Assembly (NCBI GenBank): GCA_964651335.1
Contig: CAZYVT010000012.1
Span: forward strand, 21,034 to 85,033
Length of the DNA: 64,000 bases
Direction of reading: 5' to 3'
DNA from: 2-02-FULL-66-14 sp964651335
Lineage (GTDB): Bacteria; Pseudomonadota; Gammaproteobacteria; Burkholderiales; SG8-39
The notes under the pieces were generated by a model. It saw only the letters and a program-made list of their open reading frames with translations, was not told the origin of the DNA and made no database searches. Made by a program: the position numbers and the translations under genes. Shown piece by piece: positions 17,867-27,115 of this stretch; the first letter of the stretch is position 1, and every line of letters begins with the position of its first letter.

Positions 17867-18670
17867 CTAGGCGCCGCCGGCAGCTGAAAGCGATCGCGCC
17901 AGCGCCGTGCGCTCCGCCTGCTCCAGCTGCTCACTGGTACGGCCGAACCGCCGTTCCCGACCGCGGTACCACGCGAACGCCTGATCGAGTGCTTCGGCAT
18001 CGAAGTCCGGCCAAAGCCGGTCGGTAAAGTACAGTTCCGTGTAGGCCAGTTGCCAGAGCAGGAAGTTGCTCACGCGCTGCTCGCCGGCGGTCCGAATGAA
18101 GAGGTCCGGCTCCGGCGCATAGGCCATCGAGAGGTGCGGCGCAATCTGCTCCTCGCTGACACCGGCCAGGACCGCCGCCGGGTGTTCGCGGGCCAGACGC
18201 GTCAGCGCCTGGAGGATGTCCCAGCGGCCGCCGTAGTTTGCGGCGATGGTGAGTGTAAGTCCGCCATTGGCCTCGGTCAGGCGCTCGCCGGCATCGATCA
18301 GCGACCGGATTTTCGGATCGAAGCGGCTGGTGTCGCCGATCACCTTCAGGCGGATGGCATTGCGATTCAGCTTTCGCACCTCGCGAGTGAGCGCGGCGAG
18401 GAAAAGCTGCATGAGGAGCGCGACTTCCTCCGGCGGACGGCGCCAGTTCTCCGAACTGAACGCGAACAGGGTAAGGTAGCCCACTCCGCGCTCGGTGCAT
18501 GCCCGAACGATCCGCCGCACCGCCTCCACGCCGCGCTTGTGCCCTGCGAAACGCGGCAGCCGCCGCCGTTTCGCCCAGCGACCATTGCCGTCCAGGATGA
18601 TCGCCACATGGCGCGGAACGTCGCCGTGAGGCAGGACCTGAAGCGTCGAACTTTCGTGCTGCGCGGACAT
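17867..18670 (-). CDS. uppS: Undecaprenyl diphosphate synthase
   Basis: UppS (267 residues) condenses isopentenyl diphosphate with farnesyl diphosphate to form the C55 carrier for cell-wall and LPS glycans. The catalytic D27 lies in AIILDGNGRWAKRR; GHKRGVEAVRRIV, LTLFAFSSENWRRP, IAANYGGRWDI and FIRTAGEQRVSNFLLWQLAYTELYF are the other cis-prenyltransferase regions. It lies between frr and cdsA; the 64-bp gap to frr holds no gene. Confidence 0.97.
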   Translation of the reverse strand: MSAQHESSTLQVLPHGDVPRHVAIILDGNGRWAKRRRLPRFAGHKRGVEAVRRIVRACTERGVGYLTLFAFSSENWRRPPEEVALLMQLFLAALTREVRKLNRNAIRLKVIGDTSRFDPKIRSLIDAGERLTEANGGLTLTIAANYGGRWDILQALTRLAREHPAAVLAGVSEEQIAPHLSMAYAPEPDLFIRTAGEQRVSNFLLWQLAYTELYFTDRLWPDFDAEALDQAFAWYRGRERRFGRTSEQLEQAERTALARSLSAAGGA

Positions 18671-18734
18671 GCTTTATCCAGAAGTTTCGCCCTGCAGCAC
18701 AGGTTCCTCTGCCCCGCAGCGCATCGTTGTACTT

Positions 18735-19295
18735 CTATACCGCCATCAACTCCGCTTCCTTCTGCTGCAGAAGCGTGTCGATCGCCGTGATGTGCTGGTC
18801 GGTGAGCGTTTGGACCTCGTCCTGTGCCCGCCGCTCGTCGTTCTCGGAGACGTCTTTCCTTTTCAGGGCTTCCTTCAGATAATGATTGGCGTCGCGCCTC
18901 AGGTTGCGGATCGCGATGCGCGCGTTCTCCGCTTCGTGGCGCACCACCTTGGTGAGCTCCTTGCGGCGCTCCTCGGTCAGCAGCGGCATCGGCACGCGAA
19001 TGGTTTCGCCCGTCGCGGCCGGATTCAGGCCAAGATCCGAAGCGCGAATCGCCTTCTCCACCGGCTGCAGCATCTTCTTCTCGAACGGCACCACGCCGAT
19101 GGTACGCGCATCGAGCAGCGTGACCTTCGCGACCTGATTGATCGGGGTCGGAGTGCCGTAGTAGTCCACCGTGACATGGTCCAGCAGGCCCGTGTGCGCG
19201 CGCCCGGTGCGGATCTTCGCGAGATCCGTCTTGAACGCCTCGATGGTCTTGTTCATCTTGAGGTCGGTGGTCTTCTTGAGCTCCGCGATCTGCAT
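18735..19295 (-). CDS. frr: Ribosome recycling factor
   Basis: Frr (186 residues) splits post-termination ribosomes with EF-G. The start MQIAELKKTTDLKMNKTIEAFK is the family N-terminus and is preceded by GGGGAAAAGCC; an upstream 22-residue extension is rejected. LAKIRTGRAHTGLLDHV, YYGTPTPINQVAKV, and ERRKELTKVVRHEAENARIAIRNLRRDAN are conserved. It follows pyrH in the standard rpsB-tsf-pyrH-frr order. Confidence 0.97.
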   Translation of the reverse strand: MQIAELKKTTDLKMNKTIEAFKTDLAKIRTGRAHTGLLDHVTVDYYGTPTPINQVAKVTLLDARTIGVVPFEKKMLQPVEKAIRASDLGLNPAATGETIRVPMPLLTEERRKELTKVVRHEAENARIAIRNLRRDANHYLKEALKRKDVSENDERRAQDEVQTLTDQHITAIDTLLQQKEAELMAV

Positions 19296-19305
19296 GGCTT
19301 TTCCC

Positions 19306-20019
19306 CTAGACGTGCACCAGCGTTCCTTCGTCTTCCCCGGCGACGACCCGCTGCAGGGCATTCTTCTTGAAGATGTTGAATACGTTCACCGGCAGTTTCT
19401 GGTCGCGGCACAAGGTGAGCGCGGTCGCGTCCATGACCTTCAGGTTCCGGGCAATCGCTTCGTCAAAGCTCAGGCGGCTGTAGCGCCTGGCGTCCGGATC
19501 CTTGTTCGGGTCCGCCGTATACACTCCGTCCACCTTGGTCGCCTTGATCACGATCTCGGCCCCGACCTCGCTGCCGCGCAGCGCTGCCGCCGTGTCCGTG
19601 GTGAAGAAGGGATTGCCGGTGCCCGCCGCGAAAATGACGATCTTCCCTTCCTCGAGGTAGCGGATCGCTTTCCCGCGGATGTAGGGCTCGACCACCTGTT
19701 CGATGTTGAGCGCCGACTGGACACGCCCGGCGAGCCCCGCCTGGCGCATCGCATCCTGGAGCGCCAGCGCATTCATGACGGTTGCGAGCATGCCCATGTA
19801 GTCGGCAGTCGCCCGGTCCATGCCCGCCGCGCCGGGGGCAACGCCGCGAAAGATATTCCCGCCTCCGATCACCACGCCGATCTCCACGCCCATGCGTGCA
19901 ACTAGCGCGATTTCCGCCACGATGCCTTCGATCGTCGCGCGATTGATCCCGTAGGGATCGTCCCCCATCAGGGCCTCGCCCGAGAGCTTGAGCAGGATGC
20001 GCGTGTATTTCGGCTTCAC
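19306..20019 (-). CDS. pyrH: UMP kinase
   Basis: PyrH (237 residues) phosphorylates UMP to UDP, is a hexamer and is regulated by UTP and GTP. It belongs to the amino-acid-kinase family: RILLKLSGEALMG, GVVIGGGNIFRG, GMDRATADYMGMLATVMNALALQD, FAAGTGNPFFTTDTAAALR and ATKVDGVYTADPNKDP. It starts with GTG overlapping the tsf stop (GTGA), so it is coupled to tsf translation. Confidence 0.97.
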   Translation of the reverse strand: MKPKYTRILLKLSGEALMGDDPYGINRATIEGIVAEIALVARMGVEIGVVIGGGNIFRGVAPGAAGMDRATADYMGMLATVMNALALQDAMRQAGLAGRVQSALNIEQVVEPYIRGKAIRYLEEGKIVIFAAGTGNPFFTTDTAAALRGSEVGAEIVIKATKVDGVYTADPNKDPDARRYSRLSFDEAIARNLKVMDATALTLCRDQKLPVNVFNIFKKNALQRVVAGEDEGTLVHV

Positions 20020-20840
20020 GCGGCTTTCTTTTTTTCCATTCCCTCGCTCAGCACCAGGAAGCGGTAGCCGAAAACCATCCCCTTCCGCGCCGCGAGCATC
20101 TTCCCGACCGTCTGCTTGTCGTCCTTGACGAACGGTTGCCCGAGCAGCGTGATCTCGCCAAGGAACTTGTTGAGCCCGCCTTCGACCATTTTCTGCGCGA
20201 TCTCGGCGGGCTTGCCGGATTCCCTGGCTCGCGCCGCGAGGATCTCCCGCTCGCGCGCCATGACATCGGCGGGCACGTCGCCCTTGGCGAGATATGCCGG
20301 CCTGGCGAACGCGATATGCATGGCCACATCCTTCCCCACGTCGTCAGCGCCATCGTAGTCGACCAGGACTCCGATGCGCGCGCCGTGCAGGTACTGCGCG
20401 AGTTTCGCACCCGCTTCCAGGCGCTCAAACCTTCGGATCGATATGTTCTCCTTGATCTTCTGGACCAGGGCCTGGAGCCGGCCATCGACACCCTCGAAAC
20501 GCAGTAGCGCGGCGACATCCGCCGGGTTGCGGGTCGCCACCAGCTCCGCGAGCGATCTGGAAAACGCGACGAGATCTTCATTTTTCGCCACGAAATCAGT
20601 CTCACAATTGACTTCGACCAGCGCCCCCACCTTCGCATCGGGCGAAAGGTACGCGCCGACGACACCCTCTGCGGCGACGCGGCCAGCCAGTTTCGCCCGC
20701 GCACCGCCCTTGATGCGCAGCAGCTCCTCCGCCCTCTTCAGATCGCCGCCGGCCTCGGCAAGTGCGTTCTTGCACTCCATCATTCCGAGCCCGGTCATTT
20801 CGCGCAGTTCCTTCACCAGGCTCGCGCTGATCGCTGCCAT
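20016..20840 (-). CDS. tsf: Elongation factor Ts
   Basis: EF-Ts (274 residues) exchanges GDP for GTP on EF-Tu. The N-terminal UBA-like domain ends ELREMTGLGMMECKNALAEAGGD, and the EF-Tu contact motif NCETDFVAKNEDL is intact. The C-terminal MVEGGLNKFLGEITLLGQPFVKDDKQTVGKM matches the family. It is 35 bp downstream of rpsB, in the same transcription unit. Confidence 0.97.
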   Translation of the reverse strand: MAAISASLVKELREMTGLGMMECKNALAEAGGDLKRAEELLRIKGGARAKLAGRVAAEGVVGAYLSPDAKVGALVEVNCETDFVAKNEDLVAFSRSLAELVATRNPADVAALLRFEGVDGRLQALVQKIKENISIRRFERLEAGAKLAQYLHGARIGVLVDYDGADDVGKDVAMHIAFARPAYLAKGDVPADVMAREREILAARARESGKPAEIAQKMVEGGLNKFLGEITLLGQPFVKDDKQTVGKMLAARKGMVFGYRFLVLSEGMEKKKAA

Positions 20841-20875
20841 GCTGGTTCGTTCCCCGATTGGTCGTGGCGGGCTTC

Positions 20876-21622
20876 TCAGCCCTCGCCTTCTGCGTCCACT
20901 TCGACAAACTCGTCGCGTGAGGCGGCGACGATCTCCTCGACAGCCTGGGTGCGTCCTTCGAGCACCGAATCGGCGATGCCGCGCGCATAGAGGCGGATCG
21001 CGCGGCTCGAGTCATCGTTTCCGGGGATCACGTAATCGATGCCGTCCGGCGAGTGGTTCGTGTCGACCACTCCGACCACCGGTATCGCGAGCTTGCGCGC
21101 TTCCGCAATTGCGCCCTTCTGATAGCCGACGTCGACCACAAACAGCGCGTCCGGCAGGCCTGCAAGATCCTTGATGCCACCCAGTGAGCGCTGCAGCTTC
21201 GCGAGCTCGCGCTGGATGCCGAGCGCCTCCTTCTTCGACATGCGCTCGAGCGAACCGTCTTCTGCCATCTGCGCCATGTCCTTGAGCCGCTTGATCGACT
21301 GCTTGACAGTCTTGAAATTGGTGAGCATGCCGCCCAGCCATCGATGATCGACATACGGCATGGCGCAGCGCAGCGCCTCCTCACGGATGATCTCGCGCGC
21401 CTGGCGCTTGGTGCCGACAAACAGGATCGCGCCCTTGTTCGCGGCGAGCTGGCGTACGAATTTGACCGCCTCCTGGTAAAGCGCCAGCGTCTTTTCCAGA
21501 TTGATGATGTGGATTTTGTTGCGATGGCCGAAGATATACGGCGCCATCTTCGGGTTCCAGTACCGCGTCTGGTGGCCGAAATGAACGCCGGCCTCCAGCA
21601 TTTGACGCATCGTCACCGACAT
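20876..21622 (-). CDS. rpsB: 30S ribosomal protein S2
   Basis: S2 (248 residues) is a late-assembling small-subunit protein. MSVTMRQMLEAGVHFGHQTRYWNPKM is the canonical start and has AGGAG six bases upstream; a nine-residue upstream extension (21649) is rejected for that reason. ILFVGTKRQA, RWLGGMLTNF and PDALFVVDVGYQKGAIAEA are conserved. It is the first gene of the long leftward operon that runs on through rnhB. Confidence 0.98.
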   Translation of the reverse strand: MSVTMRQMLEAGVHFGHQTRYWNPKMAPYIFGHRNKIHIINLEKTLALYQEAVKFVRQLAANKGAILFVGTKRQAREIIREEALRCAMPYVDHRWLGGMLTNFKTVKQSIKRLKDMAQMAEDGSLERMSKKEALGIQRELAKLQRSLGGIKDLAGLPDALFVVDVGYQKGAIAEARKLAIPVVGVVDTNHSPDGIDYVIPGNDDSSRAIRLYARGIADSVLEGRTQAVEEIVAASRDEFVEVDAEGEG

Positions 21623-21761
21623 GCTCTGCTCCTGTGCAGGGTTGATCACTGCCGCACCGGCAAACCGACGATCCCCGATACGACCAGGGACACCCTTACC
21701 CGCCGGGCGGGAATTTTGGTTCCGGGAAAGTTTCTTCTATTTCATCGAAACCAGCCGGAAA

Positions 21762-21790
21762 TTCTAGCATAATCAGCGCTCAAGGCTTAA
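21762..21790 (-). promoter_or_regulatory. rpsB operon promoter (-35 TTAAGC, -10 TAGAAT)
   Basis: On the minus strand TTAAGC (21790-21785) and TAGAAT (21767-21762) are separated by 17 bp, with TATGC just before the -10 as in extended -10 promoters. This predicts a leader of about 130 nt before rpsB, long enough for feedback control by S2 or another ribosomal protein, though I see no recognisable motif. Confidence 0.65.
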
Positions 21791-21810
21791 CGCGGAGCTG
21801 TTTCCGCGTT
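21789..21810. repeat. 8-bp inverted repeat beside the rpsB -35 box
   Basis: AACGCGGA at 21789-21796 is mirrored by TCCGCGTT at 21803-21810 with a six-base loop. It overlaps the -35 region of the rpsB promoter and lies 46 bp before the map start, so it could be a binding site between two divergent transcription units. No protein is suggested by the sequence. Confidence 0.4.
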
Positions 21811-21856
21811 GCCGCGACGGCGTGATTCTCTTATCCTGCGCAGCGTTTCAGCACCC

Positions 21857-22657
21857 ATGGCAGTGACCCTCAAATCGAGCGAAGACATCGCAAAAATGCG
21901 CGTTGCAGGACGCCTTGCCGGCGAGGTGCTCGACTACATCGCCTCGCACGTGCGGCCCGGCATCACGACGGACAAATTGAACGACCTGTGCCACGCCTAC
22001 ATGGTGAACGTGCAGGGAACCACGCCGGCACCTCTCCACTACGCGCCTCCGGGCTACAAACCGTTTCCCAAGTCCATCTGTACGTCAGTGAACCATCAGG
22101 TCTGCCATGGCGTGCCGGGAGATCGCGTGCTCAAGGCGGGCGACATCGTCAATCTCGACATCACGGTGATCAAGGACGGGTTCCACGGAGACTGCAGTCG
22201 CATGTTCCTGGTCGGACAACCGAGCATCCAGGCGCGCAGGCTGGTCGATGTGACGTACGAGTGCATGTGGCACGGCATCGTGCAGGCACGGCCCGGTGCG
22301 CACCTCGGCGACATCGGTTCCGCGATCCAGTTGTATGCGGAGACGCACGGATACTCGGTAGTGCGTGAATTCTGCGGTCACGGGATCGGGCGCAAGTTCC
22401 ATGAAGAGCCCCAGGTGCTGCACTATGGAAGGGCCGGCACCGGGCTGAAGCTCGAGCCCGGCATGACGTTCACGATCGAGCCGATGATCAATGCCGGCAA
22501 GGCAGCGATCCGCGAGCTCGCCGACGGCTGGACCATCGTGACCAAGGACCACAGCCTCTCGGCGCAATGGGAGCACACCATTCTCATCACCGACAACGGC
22601 AGCGAAGTGCTCACGCTGTCGGCCGGCGCGCCGCCGCCGCCGGCGTTTGTCACATAG
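21857..22657 (+). CDS. map: Methionine aminopeptidase, type I
   Basis: Map (266 residues) removes N-terminal methionine from new proteins. The start MAVTLKSSEDIAKMRVAGRLAGEVL is typical. The metal ligands lie in NLDITVIKDGFHGDCSRMF, FCGHGIGRKFHEEPQVLHYG, TFTIEPM and WEHTILIT. It is divergent from rpsB, as in E. coli and most proteobacteria, and is followed by glnD with an 11-nt overlap. Confidence 0.97.
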   Translation: MAVTLKSSEDIAKMRVAGRLAGEVLDYIASHVRPGITTDKLNDLCHAYMVNVQGTTPAPLHYAPPGYKPFPKSICTSVNHQVCHGVPGDRVLKAGDIVNLDITVIKDGFHGDCSRMFLVGQPSIQARRLVDVTYECMWHGIVQARPGAHLGDIGSAIQLYAETHGYSVVREFCGHGIGRKFHEEPQVLHYGRAGTGLKLEPGMTFTIEPMINAGKAAIRELADGWTIVTKDHSLSAQWEHTILITDNGSEVLTLSAGAPPPPAFVT

Positions 22658-25238
22658 CAACGCCAGCGCCGGCGTGGACAGGGCACCCGCCTCCGAGGAA
22701 CGCTGGCGCGCATTTCTTCACGGCGGTCGGAGCGCGCTACGCGCGAAGTTCACGAGCATGTCCTCGCCGGGGCGGTTGCTGCGCGAACATGCGAGGCTCA
22801 TCGACCGCACCCTGAAGGAAATCTGGCAGGTCGCGGGACCCGCTGCAGAGGCCACACTGGTTGCCACCGGCGGCTATGGCAGGGGTGAGCTGTTCCCCTG
22901 TTCCGACGTCGACTTGCTGGTGCTGCTCGCGAACGAACCCTCGCCCGACGACCAGGAGCGGCTGGAGCGGCTGGTGGGCCTGCTCTGGGATATCGGCCTG
23001 GAGGCCGGACACAGCGTGCGAACCGTTGAAGCATGCCTGGAAGCCGCGCGCGCCGATATCACGATCGAAACGGCGCTGCTCGAGGCCCGCCATCTCGCCG
23101 GCAGCGCGGCGCTCTACCGGCGCCTGCAGGCGGCGATGCGCGGGGCACTCGACCCGATCGCGTTTCTGAAGGCGAAGCGCCTCGAGCAGGAGCAGCGCCA
23201 CGCCAAGCACCAGGACACGCCCTACTCGCTCGAGCCAAATCTGAAGGAAGCGCCGGGCGGCCTGCGCGACCTGCAGGTCGTTCGCTGGATCGCCCGGGCG
23301 ATCGGAATCGGGCATCGATGGCGCGACCTCGAGCGAAAGGGGCTGATCGTGCACAGCGAGGCGCTGCAGCTTGCGCGCCACGAGGCGACGCTCCAGAACC
23401 TGCGCATCCGGTTGCATTACCTGGCCGGGCGCCGCGAAGACCGTATCGTGTTCGATTACCAGAACGCACTCGCCGAGCAGTGCGGCATGCGCGGCGGCGC
23501 GGTGCGGCGAGCGGGCGAACGGCTGATGCAGCGCTACTACCGAACCGCCAAGGCGGTCACGCAGCTGAACACCATCCTGATGCAGAATTTCGAGGTACTC
23601 GTTGCGCCCGAGCCGGACGCCGCGCCGCGCGCGCTCAATGAACGTTTCCAGGCGCGCGGCGAGCTGCTGGAGGTCACCGACGAAACCTTCTTCGATCTCG
23701 AACCGCGCGCGATTCTCGAAAGCTTCCTGCTGATGCAGCAGCACCGTGAGCTGCGCGGGATGACGGCGGCGACGTTGCGCGCCCTGTGGCGCAAACGCGG
23801 CCGGGTCGACGCGCGTCTTAGACGCGATCCGGTCGCCCAGCTGCTGTTCCTGAACATGCTGCAGCAGCCGCACGGCGTCGTGCACGAGACCCGGCGCATG
23901 AACCAGTACGACATCCTGGGACGCTACCTGCCCGAGTTCGGGCGCATCGTCGGCCAGATGCAGCACGATCTGTTCCACGTCTACACCGTGGACCAACACA
24001 TCCTGATGGTGCTGCGGAACCTGCGGCGTTTCACCATGCCGGAGCTGGCGCACGAGTTCCCGCTTTGCAGCCAGCTGATGAGCGGCTTCGAGCGCAAATG
24101 GCTGCTCTATGTCGCGGCGCTGTACCACGACATCGCCAAGGGGCGGGGCGGCGACCATTCGGCGCTCGGAATGCGTGATGCGCGCCGCTTCTGCCGGCGC
24201 CATGGCTTGTGCCGCGAGGACGAGGATCTGGTTGCCTTTCTGGTGCAACATCATCTGCTGATGTCGCTGGCGGCGCAGAAGCAGGACGTGCACGACCCCG
24301 AGGTGGTGCGCTCGTTCGCCGCAAAGCTCGGCACCGAGCGGCGCCTGACTGCGCTTTACCTTCTGACCGTCGCCGACATCCGCGGCACAAGCCCGAAGGT
24401 GTGGAATGCCTGGAAGGCCAAATTGCTCGAGGATCTCTATCGCGCCACGCGCCGCGCGCTGGCGGGCGAGGCGCTGCAACCGGAAACTGCGGTCGCAGAA
24501 CACCAGGCCGAGGCCGCGCGGCTGCTGCGCCTGTACGCACTTTCGGAGCACGTGCAAGACCGCTTCTGGGCGCAGCTGGATACGACCTATTTTCTGCGTC
24601 ACGACGCGCAGGAAATCGCCTGGCAGACGCGCAATCTGCACTTTCGCGTCGAGTCCGCCAGACCCGTCGTCAAGGCACGTCTGGCGCCGATCGGCGAAGG
24701 TCTGCAGGTGATGATCTACATGCCGGATCGCGAGGCGCTGTTTGCGCGCATCTGCGGCTACTTCGAGCGTGCCGGGTTCAATATCGTCGAGGCGAAAATT
24801 CACACCACCCGGCACCGCTATGCCCTGGATACGTTCCTGGTGATGGGATACGGCCGGGGCGTGCATTACCGCGACCTGATCAGCCTGATCGAGCAGGGTC
24901 TCGCCGAGGAGCTCGAATCGCGGGCGCCGCTTGGCGCGCCGCGCGGCGGTCGGATTTCGCGCCGCGTACGCTACTACCCGATTTCGCCGGTCGTCGATCT
25001 CCGCCCGGACGAGCGCGGCGCCTACCATGTCCTGTCGATCGTCGCCGCCGACCGCCCGGGTCTGCTCTACGGCATGGCGCGGCTGCTGGCCGGGCACGGG
25101 ATCAACCTTCATTCGGCGAGGATCAATACGCTCGGCGACCGCGCGGAGGACGTTTTCCTGGTCTCCGGCGAAGCGCTCTCGGACCCGAAGACCGTCCTCA
25201 AGATCGAACAGGAGCTGCTCGGCGTGCTGCAAGTCTGA
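22647..25238 (+). CDS. glnD: [Protein-PII] uridylyltransferase/uridylyl-removing enzyme
   Basis: GlnD senses glutamine and controls nitrogen assimilation by adding or removing UMP on PII. The 863 residues hold a nucleotidyltransferase domain (GGYGRGELFPCSDVDLLVLL, about 75-93), an HD hydrolase domain (YHDIAKGRGGDHS near 493), and two C-terminal ACT domains (from about 685 and 790; HVLSIVAADRPGLLYGMARLL in the second). The start is uncertain: TTG at 22647 overlaps map, and GTG at 22674 is a good alternative. No glnB is nearby. Confidence 0.96.
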   Translation: MSHSNASAGVDRAPASEERWRAFLHGGRSALRAKFTSMSSPGRLLREHARLIDRTLKEIWQVAGPAAEATLVATGGYGRGELFPCSDVDLLVLLANEPSPDDQERLERLVGLLWDIGLEAGHSVRTVEACLEAARADITIETALLEARHLAGSAALYRRLQAAMRGALDPIAFLKAKRLEQEQRHAKHQDTPYSLEPNLKEAPGGLRDLQVVRWIARAIGIGHRWRDLERKGLIVHSEALQLARHEATLQNLRIRLHYLAGRREDRIVFDYQNALAEQCGMRGGAVRRAGERLMQRYYRTAKAVTQLNTILMQNFEVLVAPEPDAAPRALNERFQARGELLEVTDETFFDLEPRAILESFLLMQQHRELRGMTAATLRALWRKRGRVDARLRRDPVAQLLFLNMLQQPHGVVHETRRMNQYDILGRYLPEFGRIVGQMQHDLFHVYTVDQHILMVLRNLRRFTMPELAHEFPLCSQLMSGFERKWLLYVAALYHDIAKGRGGDHSALGMRDARRFCRRHGLCREDEDLVAFLVQHHLLMSLAAQKQDVHDPEVVRSFAAKLGTERRLTALYLLTVADIRGTSPKVWNAWKAKLLEDLYRATRRALAGEALQPETAVAEHQAEAARLLRLYALSEHVQDRFWAQLDTTYFLRHDAQEIAWQTRNLHFRVESARPVVKARLAPIGEGLQVMIYMPDREALFARICGYFERAGFNIVEAKIHTTRHRYALDTFLVMGYGRGVHYRDLISLIEQGLAEELESRAPLGAPRGGRISRRVRYYPISPVVDLRPDERGAYHVLSIVAADRPGLLYGMARLLAGHGINLHSARINTLGDRAEDVFLVSGEALSDPKTVLKIEQELLGVLQV

Positions 25239-25273
25239 GCCGCGGTCCGGTGTGCGGCCGGCCCCGCGCTCGC

Positions 25274-25807
25274 CTACTCTTCGGGCGGCAAGTCTTCGCC
25301 GGGGAACAGCGCCTCGATGAAACCGAAGCGCGTCATGTCACGAATCCGCATCGGGTAGAGGATCCCGTCCAGGTGATCGCACTCGTGCTGAACGACGCGC
25401 GCATGAAAGGCCTGCACCGTGCACTGGAACGGGATTCCGTGTGCGTCGAACCCGGCGTAGCGGATTCTTGCGTGCCGCGGGACCCAGCCCCGCATGCCCG
25501 GCACCGAGAGGCAGCCCTCCCAGTCCTCCTCGAGGTCCTCCCCGAGCGGCTCGATCACAGGATTGACGAGCACGGTGTCCGGGACTTCTTCCACGTGCGG
25601 ATAGCGCGGATTCGCGTGCACGCCGAAGATCACGACGCGCAATCCGACTCCGATCTGCGGCGCGGCGAGTCCCGCGCCGTTGAGATGCGCCATCGTATCG
25701 CGCAGGTCGGCGATCAGATCGTGCAGGTCCGGAGTGTCGAAATGTTCGACTGGCCGTGCCCTCTCGAGCAGGCGCGGGTCGCCCATCTTCAGGACTTCGC
25801 GGATCAC
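25274..25807 (-). CDS. def: Peptide deformylase
   Basis: Def removes the N-formyl group ahead of Map action. The 177 residues carry the three metal-site motifs: NGAGLAAPQIG, EGCLSVPGMRG and QHECDHLDG. The start is the GTG at 25807 (VIREVLKMGDPRLLERA), which overlaps the stop of the preceding gene as GTGA; the longer open frame upstream lies inside that gene. RYAGFDAHG and the GEDL tail are typical. It is convergent with glnD, 35 bp apart. Confidence 0.96.
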   Translation of the reverse strand: MIREVLKMGDPRLLERARPVEHFDTPDLHDLIADLRDTMAHLNGAGLAAPQIGVGLRVVIFGVHANPRYPHVEEVPDTVLVNPVIEPLGEDLEEDWEGCLSVPGMRGWVPRHARIRYAGFDAHGIPFQCTVQAFHARVVQHECDHLDGILYPMRIRDMTRFGFIEALFPGEDLPPEE

Positions 25808-26541
25808 CCGGCCACCAGGTTCTCGAGGATGTTCAGCACCCGTCCCATCGTCCGCTCCAGAACCGCCTCGATTTCGCGGAGCGAAATCGCATGCGCGCTG
25901 TCGCCGCGGCCCGCGGCGCAATTCGCGACCACGGCGATGGCAGCGTACTCCAGCGCCAGCTCGCGCGCGAGCGCGGCCTCGGGCATGCCGGTCATTCCGA
26001 CCATGTCCGCGCCGTCGCGCTCGAGCCGGACGATCTCTGCTGCGGTTTCGAGGCGCGGCCCCTGTGTCGCCGCATACACTCCGCCCTGCAGAAGGGCCTC
26101 GCCGCATGCCGCCGCCGCGGCCGCGATCCGCGTCCGCAGCATGGCGGAATACGGTTCGGTGAAATCAATGTGCGTGACGGCTGCCTTCCCCCCCTCGAAA
26201 AACGTCGAGCGCCGGCCGCAGGTGAAGTCGATGATCTGGTCAGGCAGCGCCAGGCTCCCTGGACGAAGGTCGCGCCGGATTCCACCTACCGAGGCGATCG
26301 ATACCACGCCTTCGACCTGCTGCTCCTTCAGTGCCCAGAGATTGGCGCGATAGTTGATCTCGTGCGGTGCGATCGTGTGCCCCGGCCCGTGGCGCGCAAG
26401 AAAAACCAGCGGCTGTCCGCGGATGGCGCCGAAGACCAGCGGACCGGAGGGTTCACCGTAGGGGGTTTGTACGACCTTGCGCTGCGTAATCTCCAGGTTT
26501 GCGAGCCGCGACAATCCGCTGCCGCCAATTACCGCCAGCAT
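25804..26541 (-). CDS. S-methyl-5'-thioinosine phosphorylase (MTAP/PNP family)
   Basis: This 245-residue phosphorylase belongs to the MTAP/PNP family (MLAVIGGSGL N-terminus, PHEINYRANLWAL, SVGGIRRDLRPGSLALPDQIIDFT, and DMVGMTGMPEAALARELALEYA). The length and the MTGMPEAALA stretch fit the Pseudomonas-type methylthioinosine phosphorylase used in methionine salvage through deamination of methylthioadenosine; methylthioadenosine phosphorylase is the alternative and cannot be excluded by eye. It is placed between hpt and def, and its product (hypoxanthine) is a substrate of the neighbouring hpt product, which supports the MTIP reading. Confidence 0.82.
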   Translation of the reverse strand: MLAVIGGSGLSRLANLEITQRKVVQTPYGEPSGPLVFGAIRGQPLVFLARHGPGHTIAPHEINYRANLWALKEQQVEGVVSIASVGGIRRDLRPGSLALPDQIIDFTCGRRSTFFEGGKAAVTHIDFTEPYSAMLRTRIAAAAAACGEALLQGGVYAATQGPRLETAAEIVRLERDGADMVGMTGMPEAALARELALEYAAIAVVANCAAGRGDSAHAISLREIEAVLERTMGRVLNILENLVAG

Positions 26542-26542
26542 G

Positions 26543-27091
26543 TCATGCCCCGCGTATGGCCCGGATCTCCGGCAGGTTGCGCCAGAAGCCCCGGGCGTCC
26601 ATTCCGCAGCCGAACACGAACCGGTCCGGAATCCTGAGGCCTACGAAATCGGCTTGGATCGGCTTCGGCCGCGCCAGGGTCTTTTCCACCAGCACCGCGC
26701 ATTGAAAGCTCGCGGCACCGAGAGCCAGCAGCTCTTCACGGATCGCAAACATCGTCTGCCCGCCGTCCAGGATGTCATCGAGCACTAGCACGGGCCGGCC
26801 GCGTACTTCTGACGGCGGCGCGACTCGCCATTCGATTCCGGCTCCCTGTGTCGCCGCGCCGTAGCGCGACACGTGGATGTAGTCGAAGTCGAGTGGAAAT
26901 CGCAGCCGCGGCAGCAGCTGGCCGGCGAACACGACCGCGCCGCCCATCACCACCAGAATCAGCGGATAGACATTCGAAAACCGCTCGCAAAGCTCCTGCG
27001 CCAGCCGCGCAAGGGCAGCCTGAACTTGGTCAGCGCTCGCAATCGGATCGGAGTTCTCGAGAAAGCTCCACGCTTCTCTCAGGTCAGGCAT
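26543..27091 (-). CDS. hpt: Hypoxanthine-guanine phosphoribosyltransferase family protein
   Basis: The protein (182 residues) salvages hypoxanthine or guanine to IMP or GMP using PRPP. The PRPP-binding loop is VLVLDDILDGGQTM; LILVVMGGAVVFAGQLLPRL and DFDYIHVSRYG are conserved upstream elements, and the ending VGLRIPDRFVFGCGMD is typical of proteobacterial members. The stop is one base before the next start, so it forms a unit with the phosphorylase that would supply hypoxanthine. Confidence 0.93.
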   Translation of the reverse strand: MPDLREAWSFLENSDPIASADQVQAALARLAQELCERFSNVYPLILVVMGGAVVFAGQLLPRLRFPLDFDYIHVSRYGAATQGAGIEWRVAPPSEVRGRPVLVLDDILDGGQTMFAIREELLALGAASFQCAVLVEKTLARPKPIQADFVGLRIPDRFVFGCGMDARGFWRNLPEIRAIRGA

Positions 27092-27115
27092 TGTTCGAGT
27101 ATATCGGCGCCGGAA

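Noticed and set aside
22737..25232. An 831-residue minus-strand frame
   Set aside because: Antisense to glnD, which has complete domain evidence.
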